Below, piece by piece: positions 9,242-16,933 of a stretch of 46,239 nt of DNA (positions within the stretch are counted from its first letter, which is position 1; each line of letters begins with the position of its first letter). The notes below the pieces were generated by a model, which was given only the letters and a program-made list of their open reading frames with translations, made no database searches and was not told the origin of the DNA. This stretch comes from a bacterium (lineage in GTDB: Bacteria; Zhuqueibacterota; Zhuqueibacteria; Zhuqueibacterales; Zhuqueibacteraceae): NCBI GenBank assembly GCA_022072515.1, contig JAJVHT010000076.1, forward strand, positions 1 through 46,239, read 5' to 3'. Both the position numbers and the translations under genes were made by a program.

Positions 9242-9883
9242 TCAACCGCCAAAAACAGAATCTCGATGTTCCGCCATCGCTCCTGCCACCGCTCTGGCGT
9301 TGCTGTCGCCGCTTTTCTGCAACTCGGCGATAACGTGATCATAATCTTGTTGGTGCCGATTTTGGCTTAATTTAAATTTCGCTTCGAGACGATTGACTTT
9401 GATCTCGAAGCCGACAATGCCGCGCATCTCTTTTTCGATGTAATCCGGCGGCAGCGTGTCCAGCCGATAAGGTTTCTCGGTGACAGCATGCGCTTCGTAT
9501 CTATCCACCAGTTGTTTGAGCATGGCGTACAATTCGTCATGGTCGGTCACAAGGCGCGGCCTGCCGTACGCATGCACAACCATATAGTTCCAGGTCGGCA
9601 CATTGACATGATTGTACCAACGCGCGGAAACGTACGTGTGGGGGCCGCTAAAAATCGCCAGCACCTCAGTGTCGAAATCGAAGGTTTGCCATTGCTTGTT
9701 CGCGCGGGCGAGATGGCCGTGGAGAAATTTTGCGCCGCTCGCGTCTTGCGCGAGCTCCAATGGCAAATGTGTCGCCACCGGTGTTTGTCGATCGCAACTG
9801 ACAAGAGTGGCAAAGCTGTTTTGCTGAATGAATTTGTCGATTACGGCTTCATCAGTCACTTGGTAAAGTTTTGGGAGGTACAT
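9242..9883 (-). CDS. PaiB-like FMN-binding protein
   Basis: This is a 213-residue member of the PaiB/FMN-binding negative transcriptional regulator family, a split-barrel flavin-binding fold. Typical segments are the start MYLPKLYQ, VATHLPLEL, FSGPHTYVSARWY, VPTWNYMVVHAYG and the C-terminal GIVGFEIKVNRLEAKFKLSQN. The frame stays open to 9991, but the extra residues are encoded by MITE copy 3, so ATG 9883 is the real start; its ribosome-binding site is weak. In Bacillus, PaiB with PaiA affects sporulation and protease genes. In most bacteria its role is unclear, and it may be a flavin-dependent enzyme instead. Confidence 0.85.
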   Translation of the reverse strand: MYLPKLYQVTDEAVIDKFIQQNSFATLVSCDRQTPVATHLPLELAQDASGAKFLHGHLARANKQWQTFDFDTEVLAIFSGPHTYVSARWYNHVNVPTWNYMVVHAYGRPRLVTDHDELYAMLKQLVDRYEAHAVTEKPYRLDTLPPDYIEKEMRGIVGFEIKVNRLEAKFKLSQNRHQQDYDHVIAELQKSGDSNARAVAGAMAEHRDSVFGG

Positions 9884-9911
9884 GGCAGTTAACGTTCTCA
9901 AACATAAAGTA

Positions 9912-10036
9912 AAAAATTGGTAACTATTCAGTACCGCCCGGGCGCTCAAATCTTGTGCAAAAATAAATGGCGCGATATAACAAATCTCCAAAATAAACGC
10001 TCGGGCGGTGAAATAGCTGAATAGTTACAAAAATTG
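9912..10036. mobile_element. IS66-type MITE, copy 3, with 8-bp target duplication
   Basis: The element is 9920-10028 (109 bp), with perfect 12-bp terminal inverted repeats GTAACTATTCAG / CTGAATAGTTAC. The inner arms are TACCGCCCGGGCGCT and GCTCGGGCGGTGAAATAG. Perfect 8-bp direct repeats AAAAATTG flank it at 9912-9919 and 10029-10036. It is in the opposite orientation to copies 1 and 6. It lies 36 bp upstream of the PaiB-like start codon and must influence that gene's leader. Confidence 0.88.
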
Positions 10037-10055
10037 AAAGTCTTGTGGCGCTTGA

Positions 10056-10195
10056 GCCTGTTTTCAACACGGGGTCACAGAGCAAACCGAGAAAACACGG
10101 CGTCAAAAATACTTTTTAGAAAAACGCTTCTCACCGTGACCCTCTGCGTGCTCCGCGGCTCCGTGTCTAAAAAGATTGTTGTTCTTAAAACAGGC
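10056..10195. repeat. Inverted-repeat intergenic element with CACGGAG-like words
   Basis: The 140-bp stretch begins with GCCTGTTTT (10056-10064) and ends with its complement AAAACAGGC (10187-10195). Between them, variants of CACGGAG/CACAGAG run along the left half, and their complements (CCTCTGCGTG, CTCCGCGGCTCCGTG) along the right half. The whole can therefore fold as an imperfect hairpin. It has no coding content. Similar words recur between genes in many unrelated bacterial genomes. It lies directly 3' of the decarboxylase gene, where it could act as a transcript end structure. Confidence 0.6.
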
Positions 10196-10210
10196 GGCAT
10201 GATATTTCTT

Positions 10211-11677
10211 TCATTGCAGTCGCTGCAGCAATTCATTTCCGATCCGGATTGACTCCCGCACCAACACCTCAAAATCTTCGCGGCGGCTGCGATGATTCGT
10301 AATCGCCACACGCAAAACATATTTGCCGTGCAAGAATGTCGAAGTGGGCACGGCGATGCCGCGTTCGTGCAATTCCATCATCAACTCGCGGTTCAATTGA
10401 TTGGTCTGGTCTTCATCGAGCTGCGAAGAGATAAAACGAAAGCAAACAATATTCAACGGCACGGGCGCCGCCAATTCCAGCTCCGGACTCGCTTCGACCA
10501 GTTGCGCGAGATAACGCGCCTGCCTGATGTTTTGATAAATCAAGCGGCGAAACTTATCGATGCCGTGCGATTTGAAGGCCAGCCAGATTTTCAGGGCGCG
10601 GAAGCCGCGTGAAAGCTGTAAGCCATAATTCGCAAACCATGGCGGTCCGGCCATCAGGCCGCGATCATGCGGCGCCAAATAAGTCGGCACAACCGTAAAC
10701 GCTTTTTCATGCGCCGCTTTATTTTTGACGAGCAGGCAGCCGGCTTCATAAGGCAAATACATCCATTTGTGCAAATCGAACGCCAGCGAATCGCCGCGCT
10801 GCATGCCGGCGAGTTGAGTGCGCATGGCCGGCACCAGGGCGGCGAGCGCGCCAAACGCGCCGTCGACATGAAACCACAATTTTTCGCGTTGGCAAATATC
10901 GGCGAGCGCCTCGAGCGGATCAATGGCACCGGTGTTGACGGTTCCGGCATTGCCGATGATGCAGAACGGAACGTGGCCGGCCCGGCGATCTTCGGCAAGC
11001 GTTTTTTCCAAGCTCGCCACCTCGAGGCGATGATGGCGATCCACCGGAATTTTGCGCAGCGCGTTGCGGCCCAGGCCTAGCAACTCGACCGCTTTTTGCA
11101 CCGAGCTGTGTGCTTCGCTGGAACAATAAACCGTCATCATGCCGGGAACGGCGCGCACACCATCGTTACGGACGTCAAATTCTGCAAGGGCGTTGCGCGC
11201 GATCGCCAACCCCATCAAGTTGGCCATCGAGCCGCCGCTGACGAGAATACCGCTGGCATCCGGCGCATAGCCGAGCATTTCTTTGCACCAGGCGAGAACT
11301 TGCTGTTCGACATAAACGGCGCTGTGATCGCCGCCGCCGACATTGGAGTTCACGGTCGCCGCCAGCATTTCCGCCAGCATGCCCAACGCGCTGCCGGTGC
11401 CATTCACAAAACCCCAGTAGCGCGGATGGATATTGCCGTGCGGATAGGGCAACACGTTTTCCAGAAAATCCTGATAGGCTTTTTCATCGCCTTGCGGGGT
11501 AAGCGGCAACGGTTGCTTCAAGTTCTCTTTCACCACTGGCGGCAGCGGGCGCCAGGCGGGCTGTTCGCGAATCGTTTGCAAATAATTCATCATGTCATCG
11601 ACCATGCGATGGCCCAGCGCCCGCATGGCGCGCCAATCCTGGGGATCGAGCGTTTCCTCGGTGGAATGGTTTTCCAT
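10211..11677 (-). CDS. Group II PLP-dependent amino acid decarboxylase
   Basis: The protein has 488 residues. ATG 11677 is preferred because GAGGG lies 8 nt before it; a GTG nine bases upstream is in frame. The PLP lysine is K304 in FDLHKWMYLPYEAG, the hallmark of the aromatic-L-amino-acid/glutamate/histidine decarboxylase group. Other signatures are HPRYWGFVNG, GILVSGGSMANLMGLAIARN, SSEAHSSVQKA, GNAGTVNTGAIDPL and FHVDGAFGALAAL. Enzymes of this group remove CO2 from aromatic or acidic amino acids. The substrate is uncertain; aromatic-type seems closest because of the HPRYWGF and DGAFGA motifs. It appears to be a single-gene unit. Confidence 0.9.
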   Translation of the reverse strand: MENHSTEETLDPQDWRAMRALGHRMVDDMMNYLQTIREQPAWRPLPPVVKENLKQPLPLTPQGDEKAYQDFLENVLPYPHGNIHPRYWGFVNGTGSALGMLAEMLAATVNSNVGGGDHSAVYVEQQVLAWCKEMLGYAPDASGILVSGGSMANLMGLAIARNALAEFDVRNDGVRAVPGMMTVYCSSEAHSSVQKAVELLGLGRNALRKIPVDRHHRLEVASLEKTLAEDRRAGHVPFCIIGNAGTVNTGAIDPLEALADICQREKLWFHVDGAFGALAALVPAMRTQLAGMQRGDSLAFDLHKWMYLPYEAGCLLVKNKAAHEKAFTVVPTYLAPHDRGLMAGPPWFANYGLQLSRGFRALKIWLAFKSHGIDKFRRLIYQNIRQARYLAQLVEASPELELAAPVPLNIVCFRFISSQLDEDQTNQLNRELMMELHERGIAVPTSTFLHGKYVLRVAITNHRSRREDFEVLVRESIRIGNELLQRLQ

Positions 11678-11740
11678 AAATTTCACCCTCGTTTATTGAA
11701 AAAATGTGCTGATGATGGCAACTTTTGATTCAAGCATCAA

Positions 11741-12202
11741 CTACAATCCTTCACGAACAAAAATAATGAAATCGACACTGACCGGCTCAAACCCGGCGTT
11801 GCGAATCGTTTGCGCGATTTGGCCGCGATGATGTGAACCGTGCAAACCAACATGCGTGAGTGTATCAGCCGCCGAATTGCTGAATTCCACACCTTTGCTA
11901 TTGCGATACGTGATCGTGGCATTCAACGTGTCGTCCGTTAAAGCTTCGAGATAGCGCCGATAACCGGCGGCGTTTGCTTCCACTTGCGCCGCACATTTTT
12001 CCAGTGAATAATCCGGCCAGATTTCGAGATGAGAACTGTCTTCGCCGCGCAGGCGCGTCAACCAAACTTGCTCGGCGGCAAGCAGATGCGCGAACACGCG
12101 CCGCGCTTTTTCCGGCGGGGCGCTGAGACTTTGCAACAGGGTTAACACCCGGCGGTTCGCCCATTTCGCGTGTTGAAAGAGACGCAGATAATAAGATTTC
12201 AT
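11741..12202 (-). CDS. DinB-superfamily protein (DUF664-like)
   Basis: This 153-residue four-helix DinB/YfiT-fold protein begins at MKSYYLRLFQHAKWANRR. The open frame extends further 5', but that part overlaps the HAD gene. The expected metal-binding histidines are in FQHAKWAN, FAHLLAAEQVW and HGSHHRGQI. Characterised members are thiol-dependent S-transferases (bacillithiol, mycothiol) or metal-dependent hydrolases; many have no known role. It is the last gene of the run that begins with the EamA transporters, 25 nt after the HAD gene. It is one of three DinB-fold genes within 8.5 kb. Confidence 0.85.
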   Translation of the reverse strand: MKSYYLRLFQHAKWANRRVLTLLQSLSAPPEKARRVFAHLLAAEQVWLTRLRGEDSSHLEIWPDYSLEKCAAQVEANAAGYRRYLEALTDDTLNATITYRNSKGVEFSNSAADTLTHVGLHGSHHRGQIAQTIRNAGFEPVSVDFIIFVREGL

Positions 12203-12227
12203 TTTAAACTCTCTTTTTGCCATGTCT

Positions 12228-12917
12228 TCATGATTGATTTTTCCACAGCGCCGGCACTGCCGCAACGCTCGGCAGCAAATGCGTGGGTTGAATTTTTTCC
12301 AATTGTTCCTGCCGATGCGCGCCCGAGAGCACACCGATATTCCAGCGCACGCCGGCATGGCGCCCGGCCTGGAGATCAAGCGCCGTATCTCCGATATTGG
12401 CCACGCGCGAAACATCGATGACGCCGGCGGCTTCCATGGCATGAAAAATTAAATAAGGCGCCGGACGTCCTTGCGCGACCTCATCACCACAAATCACCGT
12501 TTGCACGAAGTCCTTATCCCATTGTACAAATTGCAGGATCAACTGCGTCAGTTCGCGATCGAAGCCAGTGTTCAACGCAATCTTAACTCGATGGCGGCGA
12601 AGCCAGGCGAAGGTATCGGTCGTGCCGGGGATTTCTTTAACGCCTCGACTAGTATAAATCGCCGCCAAGTGTTGGCGAAACGCGGTAAAAATCTTTTCAG
12701 TGCGCGCGATGAGGTTCGCGGCGTCTCCGGGGAATTGGCTTTCCACAAAATGCCGGATGGCCTCGCGCTTGGAAGCGCCACGAACTGCTTGCAAATTTTC
12801 ATTTGTGACGTGAAGGCCGTGCGCTTGCAGCGCCACCGTGAAAGCTTCCGGCACTTCGCCGGCGTCCGCAATGGTTGTTCCGGCAAGATCGAACACAACC
12901 AGCTCAATATCGTTCAT
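12228..12917 (-). CDS. Phosphonatase-like HAD hydrolase
   Basis: The protein has 229 residues. The nucleophile is D10 in VVFDLAGTT, and a lysine in VRGASKREAIRHF (K50) occupies the cap position used for the Schiff base in phosphonoacetaldehyde hydrolase PhnX. GRPAPYLIFHAME is the PhnX-type GRPAPW motif, and ANIGDTALDLQAG carries the acidic motif IV residues. It fits the phosphonatase-like (PhnX-like) subfamily, which cleaves small phosphonates or phosphate esters; the real substrate is unknown. Its start overlaps the stop of the DJ-1-like gene by 4 nt, showing translational coupling. No phosphonate transaminase gene (phnW) is near, so phosphonate use is not otherwise supported. Confidence 0.85.
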   Translation of the reverse strand: MNDIELVVFDLAGTTIADAGEVPEAFTVALQAHGLHVTNENLQAVRGASKREAIRHFVESQFPGDAANLIARTEKIFTAFRQHLAAIYTSRGVKEIPGTTDTFAWLRRHRVKIALNTGFDRELTQLILQFVQWDKDFVQTVICGDEVAQGRPAPYLIFHAMEAAGVIDVSRVANIGDTALDLQAGRHAGVRWNIGVLSGAHRQEQLEKIQPTHLLPSVAAVPALWKNQS

Positions 12918-13519
12918 TTATTTTCCTCCGGTCGCCAGTCATACTCGATATATTTTGCAGTTTCCCAAGCCTGCTCTTTTCCCAACAATTTGGCGACGAC
13001 GTACAGCGACATATCGATTCCCGCAGAAACGCCGGCAGACAACAGAATTTTGCCATTGTCGATAAAACGTTTCTCCGCTTCAATCCTGGTTTTGGGCGCA
13101 AGCTCCTGCAACAAAGTGAGCGCGCCATAATGCGTGGTCGCCGCCAAACCGTCGAGTAAACCGGCTTTGGCTAAAATCAACGCACCGGTGCAAACGGAAA
13201 GCAAAAGTTCCGTGCCGGGTGAAAGCCGTTTAATCCAATCGAGCACGACAGCGTTATTCATTTCGCGGCGGGTACCGAAACCGCCGGGAATGAGAAGAAT
13301 ATCTGGCGCCGGGCAATCGGCAAAGGCGTAACGCGGATTGATGCTCAGCTCGTTGCGCGCGAGGATGGGGCGCTTCTCCTGGGCGACCGTGTAAACATTG
13401 AATGGATTCAAACCATCGCGTTTGCCGGTCACTGAGAAAATCTCAAACGGACCGCAGAAATCCAGCACTTCAACTTCATCGAAAATAAAAATGGCGACAT
13501 TTCTTGGGTTTTGTGTCAT
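12914..13519 (-). CDS. DJ-1/PfpI-family protein (isonitrile-hydratase-like)
   Basis: The protein has 201 residues. The nucleophile-elbow cysteine is C110 in LLLSVCTGALILAKAGLLDG, with FIFDEVEVLDFCGPFEIF near the start and ILLIPGGFGTR in the middle. This pattern matches the stand-alone GATase1-like group that includes isonitrile hydratase and the N-terminal domain of GlxA regulators. Related proteins act as cysteine-dependent hydratases, glyoxalases or redox sensors. An AAGGA ribosome-binding site precedes ATG 13519. It begins 16 nt after the selenocysteine MerB-like gene and overlaps the HAD gene by 4 nt, so all three are probably one operon. Confidence 0.88.
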   Translation of the reverse strand: MTQNPRNVAIFIFDEVEVLDFCGPFEIFSVTGKRDGLNPFNVYTVAQEKRPILARNELSINPRYAFADCPAPDILLIPGGFGTRREMNNAVVLDWIKRLSPGTELLLSVCTGALILAKAGLLDGLAATTHYGALTLLQELAPKTRIEAEKRFIDNGKILLSAGVSAGIDMSLYVVAKLLGKEQAWETAKYIEYDWRPEENK

Positions 13520-13535
13520 GGGTTTTCCTTAGAAT

Positions 13536-14201
13536 TCAACGGCGCACTTGCCAAAACGTGCCGCGCAGCCCAAGCTTGTCGAAAATCTCTCCCATCTCAT
13601 CGGGGCCGGGACGCCGCGATTCTTCCGTCAAACGATTCGCGTACCAAATCACGGCTAATTGCCAAAGCTGCTCGAGCGAGACCAGCGGGCGGCGCGGCAG
13701 GTTGTGAGTTTTACACCAGCGTTCGACATGTTCTTCCGACCGGAAGAGAAGCATGGTGCTTCACGTGTAGACGATATCATCCCACCAGTGCGACGCCGGC
13801 ACGGCAAAATGGGCGATGCCAGGAGTCGGCACTGGTGTGCCGGCACGCACCGCCAGCGTCATCGGCTCACCGCAACAACCGCAGCTTGTGGAAACGTCGA
13901 CATCCTGATGCAGCGCTGCGGCTATGCCGTAAGCGTCCCAGACGCAATTGGCAAAATACGATTTTCCCGCGGCGCTCACGGCGAACGGCGTCGGCACGGC
14001 GGAGAAAGGCGGCGCCATGCGAATCTCAAACGTCTCCGGCTCCAGCGCAAGCAAACGTTTAGCAAAGAGCCGCTGAAACGCCTCGCGAATAGCAACCGTT
14101 GGGCGGCCAAGCTTGGCGGCAACTTGCGCGATGGTCGGCGCTTTGCCGGTATCGGCTATGGCGTGATAAATGGCGAGCTTGACGCTGATGTCAAAATCCA
14201 T
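13536..14201 (-). CDS. MerB-like organomercurial lyase, predicted selenoprotein (in-frame UGA = Sec147)
   Basis: Two open frames, 13764-14201 and 13536-13760, share one reading frame and are separated only by TGA at 13761-13763. Read through, they give one 221-residue protein. Residues 1-60 resemble the winged-helix N-domain of MerB. C86 and D89 (NCVWDA) match MerB C96 and D99. A SCGCCGEP motif follows at 107-112. The UGA codon (147) lies in DIVYT-U-STMLLFRS, which aligns with MerB DIRTSF-C-CHVHFFAS, so it replaces catalytic Cys159. No ribosome-binding site precedes the ATG after the UGA, so restart is unlikely. A hairpin fit for SECIS follows directly. MerB-type enzymes cleave C-Hg bonds; the substrate here is inferred. 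The start codon ATG 14201 has GGAG 10 nt upstream. If selenium insertion fails, this would be a pseudogene split by a nonsense codon. Confidence 0.8.
13732..13763 (-). promoter_or_regulatory. Candidate bacterial SECIS element after UGA codon
   Basis: On the minus strand, UGA (13763-13761) is followed after 13 nt by UCUUCC-GGUC-GGAAGA (13747-13732). This is a perfect 6-bp stem with a tetraloop whose first G lies 20 nt past the UGA. Bacterial SECIS hairpins lie immediately 3' of the UGA, with a loop G/GU roughly 16-37 nt away; the E. coli fdhF loop also reads GGUC. A lower CAUG/CAUG pairing (13755-13752 with 13731-13728 region) can extend the stem across an internal loop. Confidence 0.7.
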
Positions 14202-14208
14202 TGCAGTA

Positions 14209-15201
14209 TCACTCCACAATTTCGGAAACGGCGCGAGATGTTGTCAGCCGGCGACGTTCATCTTGAGCGTGTTCTTTTTCTTTCACACTCTGCGCACGTT
14301 GTGTGGTGATGACGACGACGGCGGCGACAATTATCGCCGCGGCGAGCAACGTGCGCGCGGTGAGCGGTTCGCTGGCGAGCGCCCAGCCCAGAAAAATGGC
14401 GACGACGGGATTGACGTACGCATACGTCGAAGCGCGCGCTGGTGTGCTCACGCGCAGCAGCCAAATGTAAGCTGTAAAGCCAATCAAGGCGCCAAAAACA
14501 ATTAAATACGTCAACGCCAGTGAGGAGCGTACCGACAACGCGCTCAGTTCGAATCGCGTCCACTCACCGGCAAGGGAGCCGGCGATGAGCAACAACGCGC
14601 CGCCGGTTAGCATTTCCATTCCCGTTGTCAACAAAGGCGAAGCGGGAAGTTGGGCGCGGCGAGAATAAAGCGAGCCGGCGGCCCATGAAAGCGAGGCCAC
14701 GATGAGCACGGCCGCACCCAATGAATCAACATGATGCCCGCCGGCCAATTCGCCGGGACCGACTAACAACATGATGCCAATAAACCCCAACGCCAAACCG
14801 GCGATCACGCCGTTGTCCGGTTTCACGCCGCCGGGCCGCAGCCAATTCAGCAACGCCATCCACAACGGCACCGTGGCGATCAACAAAGCGGTCAATCCGG
14901 AAGGCACGCGCTGTTCCGCCCACACCACGCCGCCGTTGCCGCCGACCAGCAGCAAGCCGCCGACGATGGCAGCGGCAAGCCAATGCGCGCGCCGTGGCGG
15001 CGGCGTTCCACGCCAACGCGCCCACACATACAAAATGGCGCCGGCAATGAGAAAGCGGATGCCCGCCATCAAAAACGGCGGAATCGTTTCAATGGCGATG
15101 CGAATGGCCAGATAAGTTGAGCCCCAAATGAGATAAACGGCGGCAAAAGCGGTTACCAAACGCCAACGCGGCGGTCTGAACTGCAAAGATTTATGAGGCA
15201 T
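14209..15201 (-). CDS. EamA/DMT-family exporter (YedA-like)
   Basis: This is a 330-residue inner-membrane protein with about ten transmembrane segments in two EamA repeats. The first repeat opens with VYLIWGSTYLAIRIAIETIPPFLMAGIRF, the classic EamA signature; the second holds LIGFTAYIWLLRVSTPARASTYAYVNPVVAIFLGW, as in YedA. Such proteins export amino acids, nucleosides or other small metabolites. It overlaps the upstream EamA gene by 11 nt and ends 7 nt before the MerB-like start, so translation of all three is probably linked. The substrate is unknown. Confidence 0.88.
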   Translation of the reverse strand: MPHKSLQFRPPRWRLVTAFAAVYLIWGSTYLAIRIAIETIPPFLMAGIRFLIAGAILYVWARWRGTPPPRRAHWLAAAIVGGLLLVGGNGGVVWAEQRVPSGLTALLIATVPLWMALLNWLRPGGVKPDNGVIAGLALGFIGIMLLVGPGELAGGHHVDSLGAAVLIVASLSWAAGSLYSRRAQLPASPLLTTGMEMLTGGALLLIAGSLAGEWTRFELSALSVRSSLALTYLIVFGALIGFTAYIWLLRVSTPARASTYAYVNPVVAIFLGWALASEPLTARTLLAAAIIVAAVVVITTQRAQSVKEKEHAQDERRRLTTSRAVSEIVE

Positions 15202-16120
15202 GCATCGCCTCCGTCGTGGTCTTTTGCCGCGCCTTTAGTTTTAATGAAACATTCTGCCGAAAGATCGTGGCGGCAACACCGGCAATGATGCATGCGCCGC
15301 CAACCAATATTCGCCAAGTCAATTCTTCGCCGTTGACGAGCTTGCCCAAGGTGACGGCAATGAGGGGCATCACCAAAAGCAGGAGCAGCGCATTGGTCAC
15401 TTGAATTCGTTGCAGCATCCAAAAGTACAGCATAAAAGCCACACACGAGCCCAGAATCGTGAGATAGACTAAGGCGCCGATTGCCAGCGGTGTCCAATTC
15501 AAATGCAATGGATTGCCTTCCGTGAGCATGCCAGTGAGCAACAATGGCGGGAAGCCAAAGAGCATTTGTCCGGCGGAAAGAACCGTCGGATTGAGATGTT
15601 TGCCGCGCAGCTTGACGAGGACGTTCGCATACGCTGCCGCCAAAGCCCCCACCACAATGCCACTGCTGGCGAGCAAGGCCAGAGTTCCCTGCAAGCGGAG
15701 CTGATTGGAAAAAATCAAACCGACGCCGGCAGTGCCGAGCACGACGCCGCCGATCTTGACTGGTGTAATCCGTTCAGTGGGAAGAAAATGATGCGCGATG
15801 AGCATGCCAAAGAACGGCATCGTGGCATTGAGCAGAGCCGCGAGGCCGGAGGAAATATATTGCTCGCCCCAAAACACGAGGCCATAGTTTACCGTAAAGC
15901 ACAAGAAACCCGTCCACGCCATGAACCGCCAATCGCGGCGATCTTTGGGCAACGGAATTTTGCGAAAATAAATGACAAGGCCGAGAATACTTGAGGCCAG
16001 CAAAAAGCGAAGGCCCACGAAAGTGAAGGGCGGTAAATCACGCAAGCCCAGCTTGATGAAAAGCCAGGTAGAACCCCAGATCATGCACAAAGCCAACCAT
16101 GCAAAAACGACTCCGTTCAT
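15191..16120 (-). CDS. EamA/DMT-family exporter
   Basis: This second ten-helix EamA protein has 309 residues when started at ATG 16120, where the first hydrophobic segment begins; an in-frame ATG 48 bases upstream adds a polar leader. The repeat signatures are LCMIWGSTWLFIKLGLRDL and LGSCVAFMLYFWMLQRI. It differs clearly from the neighbouring YedA-like protein, so the pair is not a recent duplication. EamA exporters are often divergent from MocR-type regulators, as here with the gene at 16934. It is translationally coupled to the next EamA gene by an 11-nt overlap. Confidence 0.87.
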   Translation of the reverse strand: MNGVVFAWLALCMIWGSTWLFIKLGLRDLPPFTFVGLRFLLASSILGLVIYFRKIPLPKDRRDWRFMAWTGFLCFTVNYGLVFWGEQYISSGLAALLNATMPFFGMLIAHHFLPTERITPVKIGGVVLGTAGVGLIFSNQLRLQGTLALLASSGIVVGALAAAYANVLVKLRGKHLNPTVLSAGQMLFGFPPLLLTGMLTEGNPLHLNWTPLAIGALVYLTILGSCVAFMLYFWMLQRIQVTNALLLLLVMPLIAVTLGKLVNGEELTWRILVGGACIIAGVAATIFRQNVSLKLKARQKTTTEAMHAS

Positions 16121-16206
16121 AAATATTGCATTCCATCCTTTCCTGAAGTGAGGTGGCGCAACATTCATGTTGCGCTTTTAGGCCAAAAGTTGTTTTACAC
16201 AAAACA

Positions 16207-16737
16207 TTACCAGCCCATGCGTTCGCGCAAAGAGGTAATATGCGCGACGTGGTGGCGGCCATGCCAAGCGTAAAGCCGCAAGACCGTGTCAAGCGTCATC
16301 ACGCCGTTTGCCGGATGCAGCAGTGTGCGGCTAAAATCGGCCGGTTGGAGCGATTTTAAAAACATGACCCAGCGTTGGTGCAAAGCCTCCAACAATTGCA
16401 GCGAGGTTTCAATGGGCCCGCTTTTACCATCCCAAAGCTCGGCCCAGAGCTGCTCTTCATAAGATTTGATCGTCGGATGCTGTTCGGTCACCGCCAGTTT
16501 GAAACGGATGTAGGAATTCATGTGGCTGTCGGGCAGATGATGCACCACCTGCCGCACTGTCCAGCCACCGGGACGATACGGCGTGTCGAGTTGTTGCTCA
16601 TTCAAGCCTTTGACCGCAGCACGCAAGTTGGCGGGAGTATCGGCGATTTGTTGAATCAGGGTGGGACGTTGCGCGTCAGTGACTTCCCCTGGCATGTCAA
16701 ATTTTCCGAGGGGATAACGCAAATCTTGCTCTGCCAT
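16207..16737 (-). CDS. YfiT/BstA-like DinB-superfamily protein
   Basis: The 176-residue protein carries the YfiT signature segments LRYPLGKFDMP at the start, YRPGGWTVRQVVHHLPDSHMNSYIRFK in the middle, and LRLYAWHGRHHVAHITSLRERM at the end. The three metal-binding histidines are H66 or H67 and two in WHGRHHVAH. The Bacillus relatives are a putative metal hydrolase (YfiT) and bacillithiol S-transferases. It lies 86 nt upstream of the EamA genes on the same strand and may head their transcript, transcribed divergently from the MocR regulator. Its partner thiol is unknown. Confidence 0.9.
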   Translation of the reverse strand: MAEQDLRYPLGKFDMPGEVTDAQRPTLIQQIADTPANLRAAVKGLNEQQLDTPYRPGGWTVRQVVHHLPDSHMNSYIRFKLAVTEQHPTIKSYEEQLWAELWDGKSGPIETSLQLLEALHQRWVMFLKSLQPADFSRTLLHPANGVMTLDTVLRLYAWHGRHHVAHITSLRERMGW

Positions 16738-16833
16738 AGCCTTTCTCCAAAAATTTTTAGGAAACTGCGTCGATAGGGTTAAAAATATTTTGAAATATAG
16801 TAAAATAAATTTTTACAGAACAGATGCAGTGAC

Positions 16834-16874
16834 TTGCAATTGTGACCAGAACAGTTTATATTATATCAAACTGT
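16834..16874 (+). promoter_or_regulatory. Candidate MocR promoter with overlapping palindromic operator
   Basis: TTGCAA (16834-16839) and TATATT (16857-16862) are spaced by 17 nt and fit a sigma-70 promoter for the regulator. A perfect 7-bp inverted repeat ACAGTTT-N10-AAACTGT (16851-16857 and 16868-16874) covers the -10 box. This is the layout expected for an autoregulated GntR/MocR gene, and the same site could control the divergent YfiT/EamA genes. Confidence 0.5.
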
Positions 16875-16933
16875 ATTGTTTAACACCAAATTGACTTTTG
16901 CATTCGGGAAACGTTGTACTGGAGTTTATGGTT

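Noticed and set aside
9884..9991. N-terminal extension of the PaiB-like protein
   Set aside because: It is encoded by MITE copy 3 and lacks similarity to the family, whose members start at MYLPKLY.
12228..12917. HAD protein as the missing histidinol-phosphate phosphatase
   Set aside because: It has the PhnX-type cap lysine and GRPAPY motif and lies in an unrelated operon, unlike HisB-N type HAD phosphatases.
13536..13763. Reading the UGA in the MerB-like gene as a frameshift, sequencing error or alternative code (Trp/Gly)
   Set aside because: Both sides are in the same frame and homology aligns without gaps. Many genes in this window end in TGA (for example ilvE, hisB), so UGA is a normal stop here. 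The position aligns with a catalytic cysteine rather than Trp or Gly. A plain nonsense mutation remains the main alternative.
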